Assembly (NCBI GenBank): GCA_017430535.1
Contig: JAFRMR010000013.1
Location: 305,806 to 369,805 of the forward strand
Source: Clostridia bacterium
Lineage (GTDB): Bacteria; Bacillota; Clostridia; Oscillospirales; Acutalibacteraceae
DNA length: 64,000 nt
Reading direction: 5' to 3'
Shown here: positions 46,666 to 52,899 of the stretch, piece by piece
How positions within the stretch are numbered: position 1 is the first letter of the stretch
Layout of the letters: every line of letters begins with the position of its first letter
The notes under the pieces: generated by a model
Database searches by the model: none
What the model was told of the DNA's origin: nothing
What the model saw: only the letters and a program-made list of their open reading frames with translations
Program-made: the position numbers and the translations under genes

Positions 46666-47316
46666 ATGGCAAAATCGGTTTTACTTATCGGTCTGGGAGA
46701 GTTCGGCCTTCACATGGCAAAAAAGCTCAACGAGATGAATATTGAGGTTATGGGCGTGGATTTCAATGAGGAAAAGGTAAATGAAGCCCTTCCCTTTGTA
46801 ACCGAAGCTCAGATAGGTGACAGCACCAACCCCGAATTCCTTGAAACCCTCGGTGTCAGGAATTATGACTGCTGTGTTGTTACCATAGGCGCAAATTTCC
46901 AGAATTCCCTTGAAACCACCTCCCTTCTTTCCGAAATGGGGGCAAAGCGGGTTATATCAAGGGCTAATACCGAAATTCACGAAAAATTCCTCAAGCGCAA
47001 CGGCGCCGATATGGTTGTTTACCCGGAGAGGCAGATGGCTAACTGGACCGCCATACGCTGCTCCTTTGAGAATATAATCGATTACATCACCGTGGATGAG
47101 GATTACTCCATAGTTGAGGTAAATATTCCCGATGACTGGCACGGCAAAACCCTTTCCCAGCTCAATATCCGCAATAAACACGGTATAAATGTGCTGGGTG
47201 TCAGGAATGACGGCCGCCTTGATATGGATATCGGCTTTGATACCCTGCTTACAAAAGAAAAAACAATTATGGTGCTCGGCAGCCGCAAAAATATTGCCAA
47301 GTGCTTCAGAGTATAA
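46666..47316 (+). CDS. ktrA: TrkA/KtrA-type RCK regulator of potassium uptake
   Basis: A 216-residue cytosolic RCK protein. The N-terminal Rossmann domain starts VLLIGLGEFGLHMAKKL with the nucleotide-binding Gly residues (8-13), followed by MGVDFNEEKV. The TrkA_C-like C-terminal domain has IVEVNIPDDWHGKTLSQLNIR and a closing VLGSRKNIAKC. The start is the ATG at 46666 with AAAGGAG; an upstream GTG overlaps the stop of the channel gene. Binding of ATP/ADP or c-di-AMP is known in the family and would gate the KtrB channel. Confidence 0.92.
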   Translation: MAKSVLLIGLGEFGLHMAKKLNEMNIEVMGVDFNEEKVNEALPFVTEAQIGDSTNPEFLETLGVRNYDCCVVTIGANFQNSLETTSLLSEMGAKRVISRANTEIHEKFLKRNGADMVVYPERQMANWTAIRCSFENIIDYITVDEDYSIVEVNIPDDWHGKTLSQLNIRNKHGINVLGVRNDGRLDMDIGFDTLLTKEKTIMVLGSRKNIAKCFRV

Positions 47317-47327
47317 TAATATAAACT

Positions 47328-47355
47328 TAAGCTGAGCTCATAAGGGCTCAGCTTA
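47328..47355 (+). terminator. Weak terminator-like hairpin
   Basis: TAAGCTGAGC / GCTCAGCTTA stem (9-10 bp) with loop TCATAAGG. It is followed by ATTATACC, a poor T tract. It separates the potassium genes from the signalling cassette. Confidence 0.5.
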
Positions 47356-47381
47356 TTATACCGTGAAAGGGGGAAAAGATA

Positions 47382-48959
47382 ATGTATATATCAAGAAGTA
47401 CGCGTATAAATACTCTTGTGTTTATCTTTTTCCTCATTCTTATACCCGCCGCAAAGCAGCTGCTTGGCAGCTCCGGGGCGGTTTTCAATAACGACAGCTT
47501 TGAGTACAGCTGCCTTATTGTTATCTGGATCCTTACCCTGCAGTGGAGGATTACGGATAAGAGAACAAGAAGAATGCTTGTGGGTATCTCCCTGTTTATG
47601 CTCCTGTTTATGGCTCTCAGGATGGCAAGGAATGACCTTGTGGCGGATTATGAAGAGCTTGCAAGGCAGATGTGGTATGTTTACTATGTCCCCATGCTTT
47701 TCATTTCATATGAATCCTTCCGCCTTACCTTCAATTACGGTATGGGCAGAGGCGAAAGGGCAAAATTTGTTAAGCCCGTTTTCCTTGCGGTTACGGCAAT
47801 TCTCAGCGTGTTTATTATTACCAATGATTTTCACGGCCTGTTTTTCCGCGTGGGAGCTGATACGGATTCCGTTTACAGCTACGGCATTGTTTATTACCTT
47901 GCCGTGGTATGGATGATACTGCTCTTTGCCGGCGTATGCTTTATTATCAAAAGATACTTTTACGATTATTCCTCCGGCGAAGGCATATTCACCGTGGTAT
48001 TTGCCGCCACTGCTGTTTTTTCCGTAGGCTTAGTTACCCGCCTTCTTTTCCCCTCTCTTTTAATTCTGCAGACCCCTGAGATTTTCTGCTTCACGGTTAT
48101 GGCTTTCTGGGAGGCGGCGATTCAGAGCGGAATCATCATATCAAACTCCGGCTACGGCGATGTATTCCGCAACTCCGGCTTCAGCGCGGTTATTTATGAT
48201 TCAAAGGGCAGGGCGGTTTATTCCGCCGGCGGTGCCGAACTGCCTGAGAAGGACCGCATAGTTCACCCGGTTTTTATCCGGGGCGGCTGCCTTGTTTATA
48301 ACGAGGATATTTCGGAGCTCAACAGGGTAAACGAAGCCCTTGAGGAAACATCCGGCAGCCTTGAAGAGGAGCAGGCGGCCCTTATAGCCTCCAACCGCCT
48401 TCGTGAGGAAGAGGAGCAGATAAAAGCCAAAAACCTTATTTATGATGCCATTGCAGGCGCCGTGATTTCCCAGTCCGCTGAAATTGCGGACCTTGCCCGT
48501 CAGGCGGAGGAAAACCCGGAGCAGTTCAATAAAAACCTTTCCCTTATCTGTTTTTACGGCTCCTATATAAAAAGAAGGGCAAATCTTGCCCTTTCCGGGC
48601 AGGAAAACGGCGAAATTTCATCGGCGGAGATTCTGCTTGCCTTTGATGAAATATTCTATCATCTTTCCCTTTGCGGGGTGCATGTTTCCGTTTCCGGCAG
48701 CGCTACGGGCAGTGCGGATGCTGCCGCTGTTATAGCCGCCGTGGATTCTGTTCAGCATATCACGGAATCTGTTGTTGATTCCCTTAAAGGCGTAATCATC
48801 AATGTTTTTGAAACCGGGGATAAAATCAGGATAAGGGCGGCTTTTGAGGCGGACGGAAAACCCTCCCTGCCTTCGGAGCCGGGTATAACCGCACGGTCCT
48901 TCCGCGAGGATGATGCGGAGTATATCAATATTGAGGTAGAAAAGAGGTGCAGCCTATGA
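47382..48959 (+). CDS. Seven-transmembrane sensor protein with degenerate kinase-like C terminus
   Basis: A 525-residue protein. The N-terminal 250 residues hold seven to eight hydrophobic helices (10-30, 45-60, 70-85, 100-115, 137-155, 170-190, 205-225, 238-255), typical of the histidine-kinase N-terminal 7TM region. A PAS-like stretch (GFSAVIYDSKGRAVYSAGG) and a coiled-coil-like acidic helix (LNRVNEALEETSGSLEEEQAAL) follow, then a region resembling the dimerisation part of a kinase. No N-box, DNG or G-box for ATP is visible. It may therefore sense but not phosphorylate, working with the kinase encoded next. ATGA overlap with that gene supports coupling. Confidence 0.75.
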   Translation: MYISRSTRINTLVFIFFLILIPAAKQLLGSSGAVFNNDSFEYSCLIVIWILTLQWRITDKRTRRMLVGISLFMLLFMALRMARNDLVADYEELARQMWYVYYVPMLFISYESFRLTFNYGMGRGERAKFVKPVFLAVTAILSVFIITNDFHGLFFRVGADTDSVYSYGIVYYLAVVWMILLFAGVCFIIKRYFYDYSSGEGIFTVVFAATAVFSVGLVTRLLFPSLLILQTPEIFCFTVMAFWEAAIQSGIIISNSGYGDVFRNSGFSAVIYDSKGRAVYSAGGAELPEKDRIVHPVFIRGGCLVYNEDISELNRVNEALEETSGSLEEEQAALIASNRLREEEEQIKAKNLIYDAIAGAVISQSAEIADLARQAEENPEQFNKNLSLICFYGSYIKRRANLALSGQENGEISSAEILLAFDEIFYHLSLCGVHVSVSGSATGSADAAAVIAAVDSVQHITESVVDSLKGVIINVFETGDKIRIRAAFEADGKPSLPSEPGITARSFREDDAEYINIEVEKRCSL

Positions 48960-50239
48960 CCTCTTACAATATCTCAAATGTTGTGTTCCACAACCTTATC
49001 TTTATATGGTATTATGCGGTGCTTCTTTTCCTTTTCTATATCACTGTGCAGTATATAAGGCAGAAGCGTATTGTAAATATCATTATGAGCATACTGTTTG
49101 TTGCCGCCAATTATTCGGTATTCCAGATGGCGGTTAACACGGATATAAGCGATAGTTTAATCAGTTTCCTGGGTCTGTCATTGAAGGTCGGTCTTTTAGT
49201 GTATATGATTGTTCAGACCCTTGCGGTTATTATCCTTCTTTTCAGCGTAAATAAATGGGAGGGCAGGAATATTTCCCAGATGTCCGTCAAAGAGAGCGTT
49301 GATCTGCTTCCCACCGCAATCTGCGTTTATTACCCAAGCGGCAAAATAATCCTTGTTAATGAAAGCATGAATAACCTTTCCCGCCTGCTTACGGGTATGG
49401 GCGTTCTCAACGGCAACGAGCTTTACTCCGCCGTGGAGGAGGGACGCCTCCTTCCGGGGTGCGAAACCGCAGGCAGGCACGGCGATGGCTATGTGCTCCG
49501 TGTGCCCGGGGGCAAGTACTTCAGCTTTATGCGTAAGGAAAGGCGCCAGGGCGGCAGGCAGCTTTTTGAGATAACCTCAAACGATATTACCGAGATTTAC
49601 CGCAAAACCGCACAGCTTGATAAAAACAACCGCCTGCTTGAGCAGGCAAACGAAAAAATCAGGGAGTACAGCCGCCGCATTATTGATATAACCAGGCAAA
49701 AAGAAATTGTAAAAACCAAAACGGAAATTCACGACGGTATGAACCTTGTGCTGCTCAGGTCCAGAAGAATTATGAAAGGCGGCACCCCGGCTGAAAAGGC
49801 GGAGATTCTCTTCCGCTGGAAGGCAAACGCCCTTATGCTCTGCCGTGAGGCGGATACCGCCGGCAGGGGAGTATGGGAAAAGCTCCGGGCCAGAGCCGCC
49901 GAAATCGGGATGACCGCAGAAATAAAGGGCAGTATTCCGCCGGGCTGTGAAAAATATGAGGAGCTCATTTATTCAGCCGGCTCCGAAGCCGCCGCAAACG
50001 CCAAAAAGCACGCGGACGCTTCCGTCCTTTATGCCGAAATATCATCAGCAGGCGATGAGCTTATAATCAGGTTCAGCGATAACGGCTCACCCAAAAGGCC
50101 CTTCAGGGGCGAAGGGGGCGGCCTTAAAGATTTACGAAGCAGGGCAGAAAGCCAGGGTGGCCGTATGGAAACCGAAACCGCGCAGGGCTTTGCCGTAACA
50201 CTTTATCTTAAAATACCGGGGGAAACAGCCAATGTATAA
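48956..50239 (+). CDS. Membrane sensor histidine kinase
   Basis: A 427-residue kinase with two to four N-terminal membrane helices (10-33, 40-60, 70-97), then a PAS-like domain (residues 110-215, PTAICVYYPSGKIILVN). A HisKA_3-like helix follows with candidate phospho-acceptor His259 (KTEIHDGM). A GHKL ATPase has its N-box around Glu344-Asn348 (SEAAANAKKHA), DNG at 375-377 and a GGGL loop near 387. The start at 48956 (ATGA overlap) was preferred over a GTG nine bases upstream because AGAGG lies eight bases ahead. It would phosphorylate the NarL-type regulator encoded next. The signal is unknown. Confidence 0.88.
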   Translation: MTSYNISNVVFHNLIFIWYYAVLLFLFYITVQYIRQKRIVNIIMSILFVAANYSVFQMAVNTDISDSLISFLGLSLKVGLLVYMIVQTLAVIILLFSVNKWEGRNISQMSVKESVDLLPTAICVYYPSGKIILVNESMNNLSRLLTGMGVLNGNELYSAVEEGRLLPGCETAGRHGDGYVLRVPGGKYFSFMRKERRQGGRQLFEITSNDITEIYRKTAQLDKNNRLLEQANEKIREYSRRIIDITRQKEIVKTKTEIHDGMNLVLLRSRRIMKGGTPAEKAEILFRWKANALMLCREADTAGRGVWEKLRARAAEIGMTAEIKGSIPPGCEKYEELIYSAGSEAAANAKKHADASVLYAEISSAGDELIIRFSDNGSPKRPFRGEGGGLKDLRSRAESQGGRMETETAQGFAVTLYLKIPGETANV

Positions 50240-50861
50240 TGTATTGATAGTTGAAGATCAGGAAATGCCCCGCCAGCTTTTTGAGATTTTTGTAAAATCA
50301 TCCGAGAATTTTCAGCTGGCCGGCTCTGTTTCCGACGCCGCATCCGCGGCCTATTTCTGCAAAAACAACAAGGTTGACCTTGTGCTTATGGATGTAATAA
50401 CCAACGGGGGCAACAACGGCCTTAACGCCGCCGAGGAGATAAAGAAAACCATGCCGGAAATCAAGGTTATTATCGTTACCTCCATGCCGGAATATTCCTG
50501 GATAAAAAGAGCCAAGGAAATCGGCGTTGATTCATTCTGGTATAAGGAATCCTCCGGCGAGCCCATAATTGCACTTATGGACAGAACCATGGCAGGAGAA
50601 AATATTTACCCCGATTCCACCCCCGAGGTTACCATAGGCCTATCCACAAACCACGATTTTACCTCAAGAGAAATGGAAATCCTCAGGGAGCTTACCACCG
50701 GGGACAGCAATGCGGAAATTGCCGAGCGGCTCAATCTTTCAGCTAAAACCGTAAAGAATCATGTGCAGAATCTGCTTGAAAAAACCGGCTTCCACACCAG
50801 GGCAGAACTGGCTGTTGAGGCCGCCCGCACGGGTATTGTAATAAAAAATACCGAAAAATGA
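50232..50861 (+). CDS. NarL/FixJ-family response regulator
   Basis: A 209-residue response regulator. The receiver domain has NVLIVEDQE (acidic pocket), the phospho-acceptor Asp54 in LVLMDV, VIIVTSMPE and the conserved Lys in FWYKESS. The LuxR-type helix-turn-helix at about 145-200 (TSREMEILRELTTGDSNAEIAERLNLSAKTVKNHV) is intact. It overlaps the kinase gene by eight bases. Together with the two upstream proteins it forms a phosphorelay. The target genes are unknown; no obvious binding sites were identified. Confidence 0.93.
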   Translation: MYNVLIVEDQEMPRQLFEIFVKSSENFQLAGSVSDAASAAYFCKNNKVDLVLMDVITNGGNNGLNAAEEIKKTMPEIKVIIVTSMPEYSWIKRAKEIGVDSFWYKESSGEPIIALMDRTMAGENIYPDSTPEVTIGLSTNHDFTSREMEILRELTTGDSNAEIAERLNLSAKTVKNHVQNLLEKTGFHTRAELAVEAARTGIVIKNTEK

Positions 50862-50924
50862 GCCGTTTGGCCCTGTTTTTTCGGAGCAAAACCCTTTACA
50901 ATGTGACCATGCGGTTGAATTATA

Positions 50925-51017
50925 TTCTTCCCCGGAAGGGAAGAAGCAGTTGATGTGCCGGATACACATCAGCTGTGTCTGAAATCTCGGCGTGACAACA
51001 GTCACGCCGATTTTTTT
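50925..51017 (+). ncRNA. Structured 3' RNA with two GGA-loop hairpins and a terminator
   Basis: Three consecutive hairpins follow the regulator gene. The first is TTCTTCCC-CGGAA-GGGAAGAA (50925-50945). The second is CAGTTGATGTG with loop CCGGATA and partner CACATCAGCTG (50947-50975, one G-U pair). The third is a strong terminator, TCGGCGTGAC-AACA-GTCACGCCGA (50987-51010), with T7. Both first loops contain GGA, as in CsrA-type RNA-binding sites. A separate small RNA is possible, although only a weak promoter (TTTACA at 50895, with no good -10 at 16-18 bases) was seen. The simplest reading is a structured 3' end of the operon. Confidence 0.45.
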
Positions 51018-51101
51018 GTTTTCTTCGCACTTATTTAAGCAAAAATTTATTTTTTTCGTTAGATTTGCGGTTTTTGCTGACTACTTATTGAAGGGAAAAT
51101 T

Positions 51102-51128
51102 TATCCGCAGAACTCAGTTCCGCGGATA
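51102..51128 (-). terminator. Probable terminator of the XRE regulator gene
   Basis: TATCCGCAGAAC and GTTCCGCGGATA are 12-base arms (one mismatch) around TCA. On the minus strand they are followed by AAATTTTCCC. It lies 18 bases beyond the XRE stop codon. Confidence 0.55.
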
Positions 51129-51145
51129 GCTTGAAAATGGTATTT

Positions 51146-51403
51146 TTATTTGTTATCGGTTAAATAATCTTTCAGCAAGTCTGCAGGGGAAATATGCAGG
51201 CTCAGGCAGAAACACAGCAGCTCATAATCAGTAACCTGCCGGGTGTTTTTTTCTATTTTACTTATCATTTGCTGGTCAATATTGCAGCCGAATGTTTGCA
51301 TACGGGCGGCAAGGGCGTTTTGTGACAGCTTAAGAGTTTGCCTGTAATGTTTTAAAGAATCAGAGATAACGTTTTTTCTGCCGTTAAATATAATCTGCTT
51401 CAT
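51146..51403 (-). CDS. XRE-family helix-turn-helix regulator
   Basis: An 85-residue DNA-binding protein consisting almost only of one lambda-repressor-type helix-turn-helix. The core reads LKHYRQTLKLSQNALAARMQ...QQMISKIEKNTRQVTDYELL (residues 13-60). It is divergent from two secreted-protein genes. Two near-identical 19-bp inverted repeats lie in the shared gap, as expected for a repressor of its own neighbours. No effector domain is present, so it probably responds to protein interaction or acts constitutively. Confidence 0.85.
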   Translation of the reverse strand: MKQIIFNGRKNVISDSLKHYRQTLKLSQNALAARMQTFGCNIDQQMISKIEKNTRQVTDYELLCFCLSLHISPADLLKDYLTDNK

Positions 51404-51416
51404 GATATATCCTCTG

Positions 51417-51481
51417 TTACGTTATAATGACGTATTGACGATATCACGTTTTTGTAATATAATTACGTTACATTAACGTAA
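51417..51481 (+). promoter_or_regulatory. Paired operator sites bracketing a consensus promoter
   Basis: Site 1, TTACGTTATAATGACGTAT (51417-51435), and site 2, TTACGTTACATTAACGTAA (51463-51481), are both 8-3-8 inverted repeats; site 2 is perfect. Between them lies TTGACG (51435-51440), a 17-base spacer and TATAAT (51458-51463). Site 1 touches the -35 box, and site 2 begins at the last base of the -10 and covers the start of transcription. The layout fits repression by the divergent XRE protein. Confidence 0.75.
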
Positions 51482-51609
51482 ACGGGTGGTACAATCACAG
51501 ATTAAGAAACAGCACTCAATTTGACTGCTTGTTATAAGGGTGATATACTGATTTTAATAAGGTAAAGAATTCAAGTAATGATTTGTTTATTTATAATGGG
51601 GGGTTAATT

Positions 51610-51942
51610 ATGAAAAAGATTATTGCTTTAATACTATGCTTTTTAATGATTCTTTCAGTTTGCTCAATTCCTGCATTTGCCGAAAACGAGGTTGTTCAGC
51701 CATCTGATTCATCTGTTTTTTTTGAACAAGCCAAAGATTTTTTCGGAACACCGATTGACTTGAGCTCGGTCAAAAGTATTTTCCGGCCTATAATGAATTT
51801 GTTCGTTTGGATAAACCTTCCGTTCCTTTATGTATCGGCTGTGCTTATGGGAGCTATCCTTCCTAAAGATATAGCAGTAAGTTTATTTAATACCTATTTT
51901 AATGCAATGTCATTAATATATGACGGGAGGACAATTGTATGA
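51610..51942 (+). CDS. Small secreted protein of unknown function
   Basis: A 110-residue protein with a clear signal peptide (MKKIIALILCFLMILSVCSIPAFA, cleavage near residue 24). The remaining 86 residues have one hydrophobic stretch (FVWINLPFLYVSAVLMGAIL) that could anchor it. No family was recognised. The ATG at 51610 has a G-rich site (GGGGGG); a TTG upstream gives 9 more residues without support. ATGA overlap with the following gene makes co-translation likely. It is controlled by the bracketed promoter and probably by the divergent XRE regulator. Confidence 0.7.
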   Translation: MKKIIALILCFLMILSVCSIPAFAENEVVQPSDSSVFFEQAKDFFGTPIDLSSVKSIFRPIMNLFVWINLPFLYVSAVLMGAILPKDIAVSLFNTYFNAMSLIYDGRTIV

Positions 51943-52733
51943 AAAGAATTATCTGCATTATTTCTGCAGTTGCATTACTGCTTGCCTGTTTTAACTTATT
52001 CGCTTTTGCCGCGGATGATTCGTATAAACAGGTATATTTCAACAAGCTTGTTGAAATCCGTGAAAGACCGGGCCTTTTCAGAATAATACTGACAGGCAAA
52101 GACAATAACGGCTACAGCACAGATACAATATGCTATGCTCTTAATGACTATAATCAGGACGGCACTCCGGAGCTTATTGTTTACGGCACAAATATTGCAA
52201 ACGAAGCGGGAGAGAATTATAGGGTATTCACCTGCAAAAACGGTTCATTGAAAGAGTTTGATATTATACCGCACAAAGGGCCGGAAGGCGAAAAAGCCGA
52301 TTATGCAAGCCAGCCCTATTGGCCCTGTTATACTGGATTCTTTGCTCTGCCCGAGGGATATACATCTGCAAATTCCGCCTCTCTGCTCTGGATTATAAAA
52401 AATGATCCGCAGAAGGAAAACTTCTGGGCTGAAGCTTCTATGCACGACATAAAAGAAACCGTGCTGGAAGTAAAGTTTGATTTTGATAAAATGACTGCGG
52501 AGGTTATTCCCGTTATATATTTTGAAGGTGTTGATGCGGAAAAATATGCGGCTGACCTACAGAGCTGGAAAGAAAACCACACTCTTTCTGTAAGATGCGA
52601 TGAATACGGCAGAAAGATACCGGAAGATAATGAAGCGCTGTGGAAGCAACTTTCCGGCAGTGAAGCCGATGCCCCGCAGCTCACCTTCGCAAACAGACTA
52701 CTGATTTTTATAAACAGTATTTTGGGAAGATAA
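51939..52733 (+). CDS. Secreted protein with a calcium-loop-like motif
   Basis: A 264-residue exported protein. Residues 1-24 are a signal peptide (MKRIICIISAVALLLACFNLFAFA). The mature region has a DYNQDGTPELIVYG segment near residue 75, which fits the D-x-N-x-D-G-x-x-E calcium-binding loop of dockerin or VCBS-like repeats, but only one copy is present. The rest is rich in aromatic and charged residues without recognised domains. It starts inside the previous gene and ends before a strong terminator. It belongs to the XRE-linked two-gene unit. Confidence 0.7.
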   Translation: MKRIICIISAVALLLACFNLFAFAADDSYKQVYFNKLVEIRERPGLFRIILTGKDNNGYSTDTICYALNDYNQDGTPELIVYGTNIANEAGENYRVFTCKNGSLKEFDIIPHKGPEGEKADYASQPYWPCYTGFFALPEGYTSANSASLLWIIKNDPQKENFWAEASMHDIKETVLEVKFDFDKMTAEVIPVIYFEGVDAEKYAADLQSWKENHTLSVRCDEYGRKIPEDNEALWKQLSGSEADAPQLTFANRLLIFINSILGR

Positions 52734-52792
52734 AAAATGAAATCCTTTTGTTTTAAATGAAAACAAATCAGCTCATTTGATTTTAAAAAAAT

Positions 52793-52817
52793 CCCCGGTG
52801 GCTTAAAACCACCGGGG
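52793..52817 (+). terminator. Intrinsic terminator of the secreted-protein pair
   Basis: CCCCGGTGG / CCACCGGGG with loop CTTAAAA, preceded by A7 and followed by TTATTGTTTTATT. Confidence 0.85.
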
Positions 52818-52844
52818 TTATTGTTTTATTCGATTAAATACAAA

Positions 52845-52897
52845 CGGAGCTTTGCGACCCGACATCCGATATCAAGTGGCCGAAATCCGAAATCCGG
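52845..52897. repeat. CGGAGC-box plus CCGAAATC tandem repeat, second copy
   Basis: CGGAGCTTTGCGACCC (52845-52860) is the second copy of the box at 43885. Short tandem units (CCGATATC, CCGAAATC, CCGAAATC) follow. The box again sits between a terminator and a minus-strand stop codon. Confidence 0.45.
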
Positions 52898-52899
52898 CG

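Noticed and set aside
50739-51005. A small minus-strand frame over the response-regulator end and the hairpins
   Set aside because: It encodes the complement of a terminator and has no ribosome-binding site.
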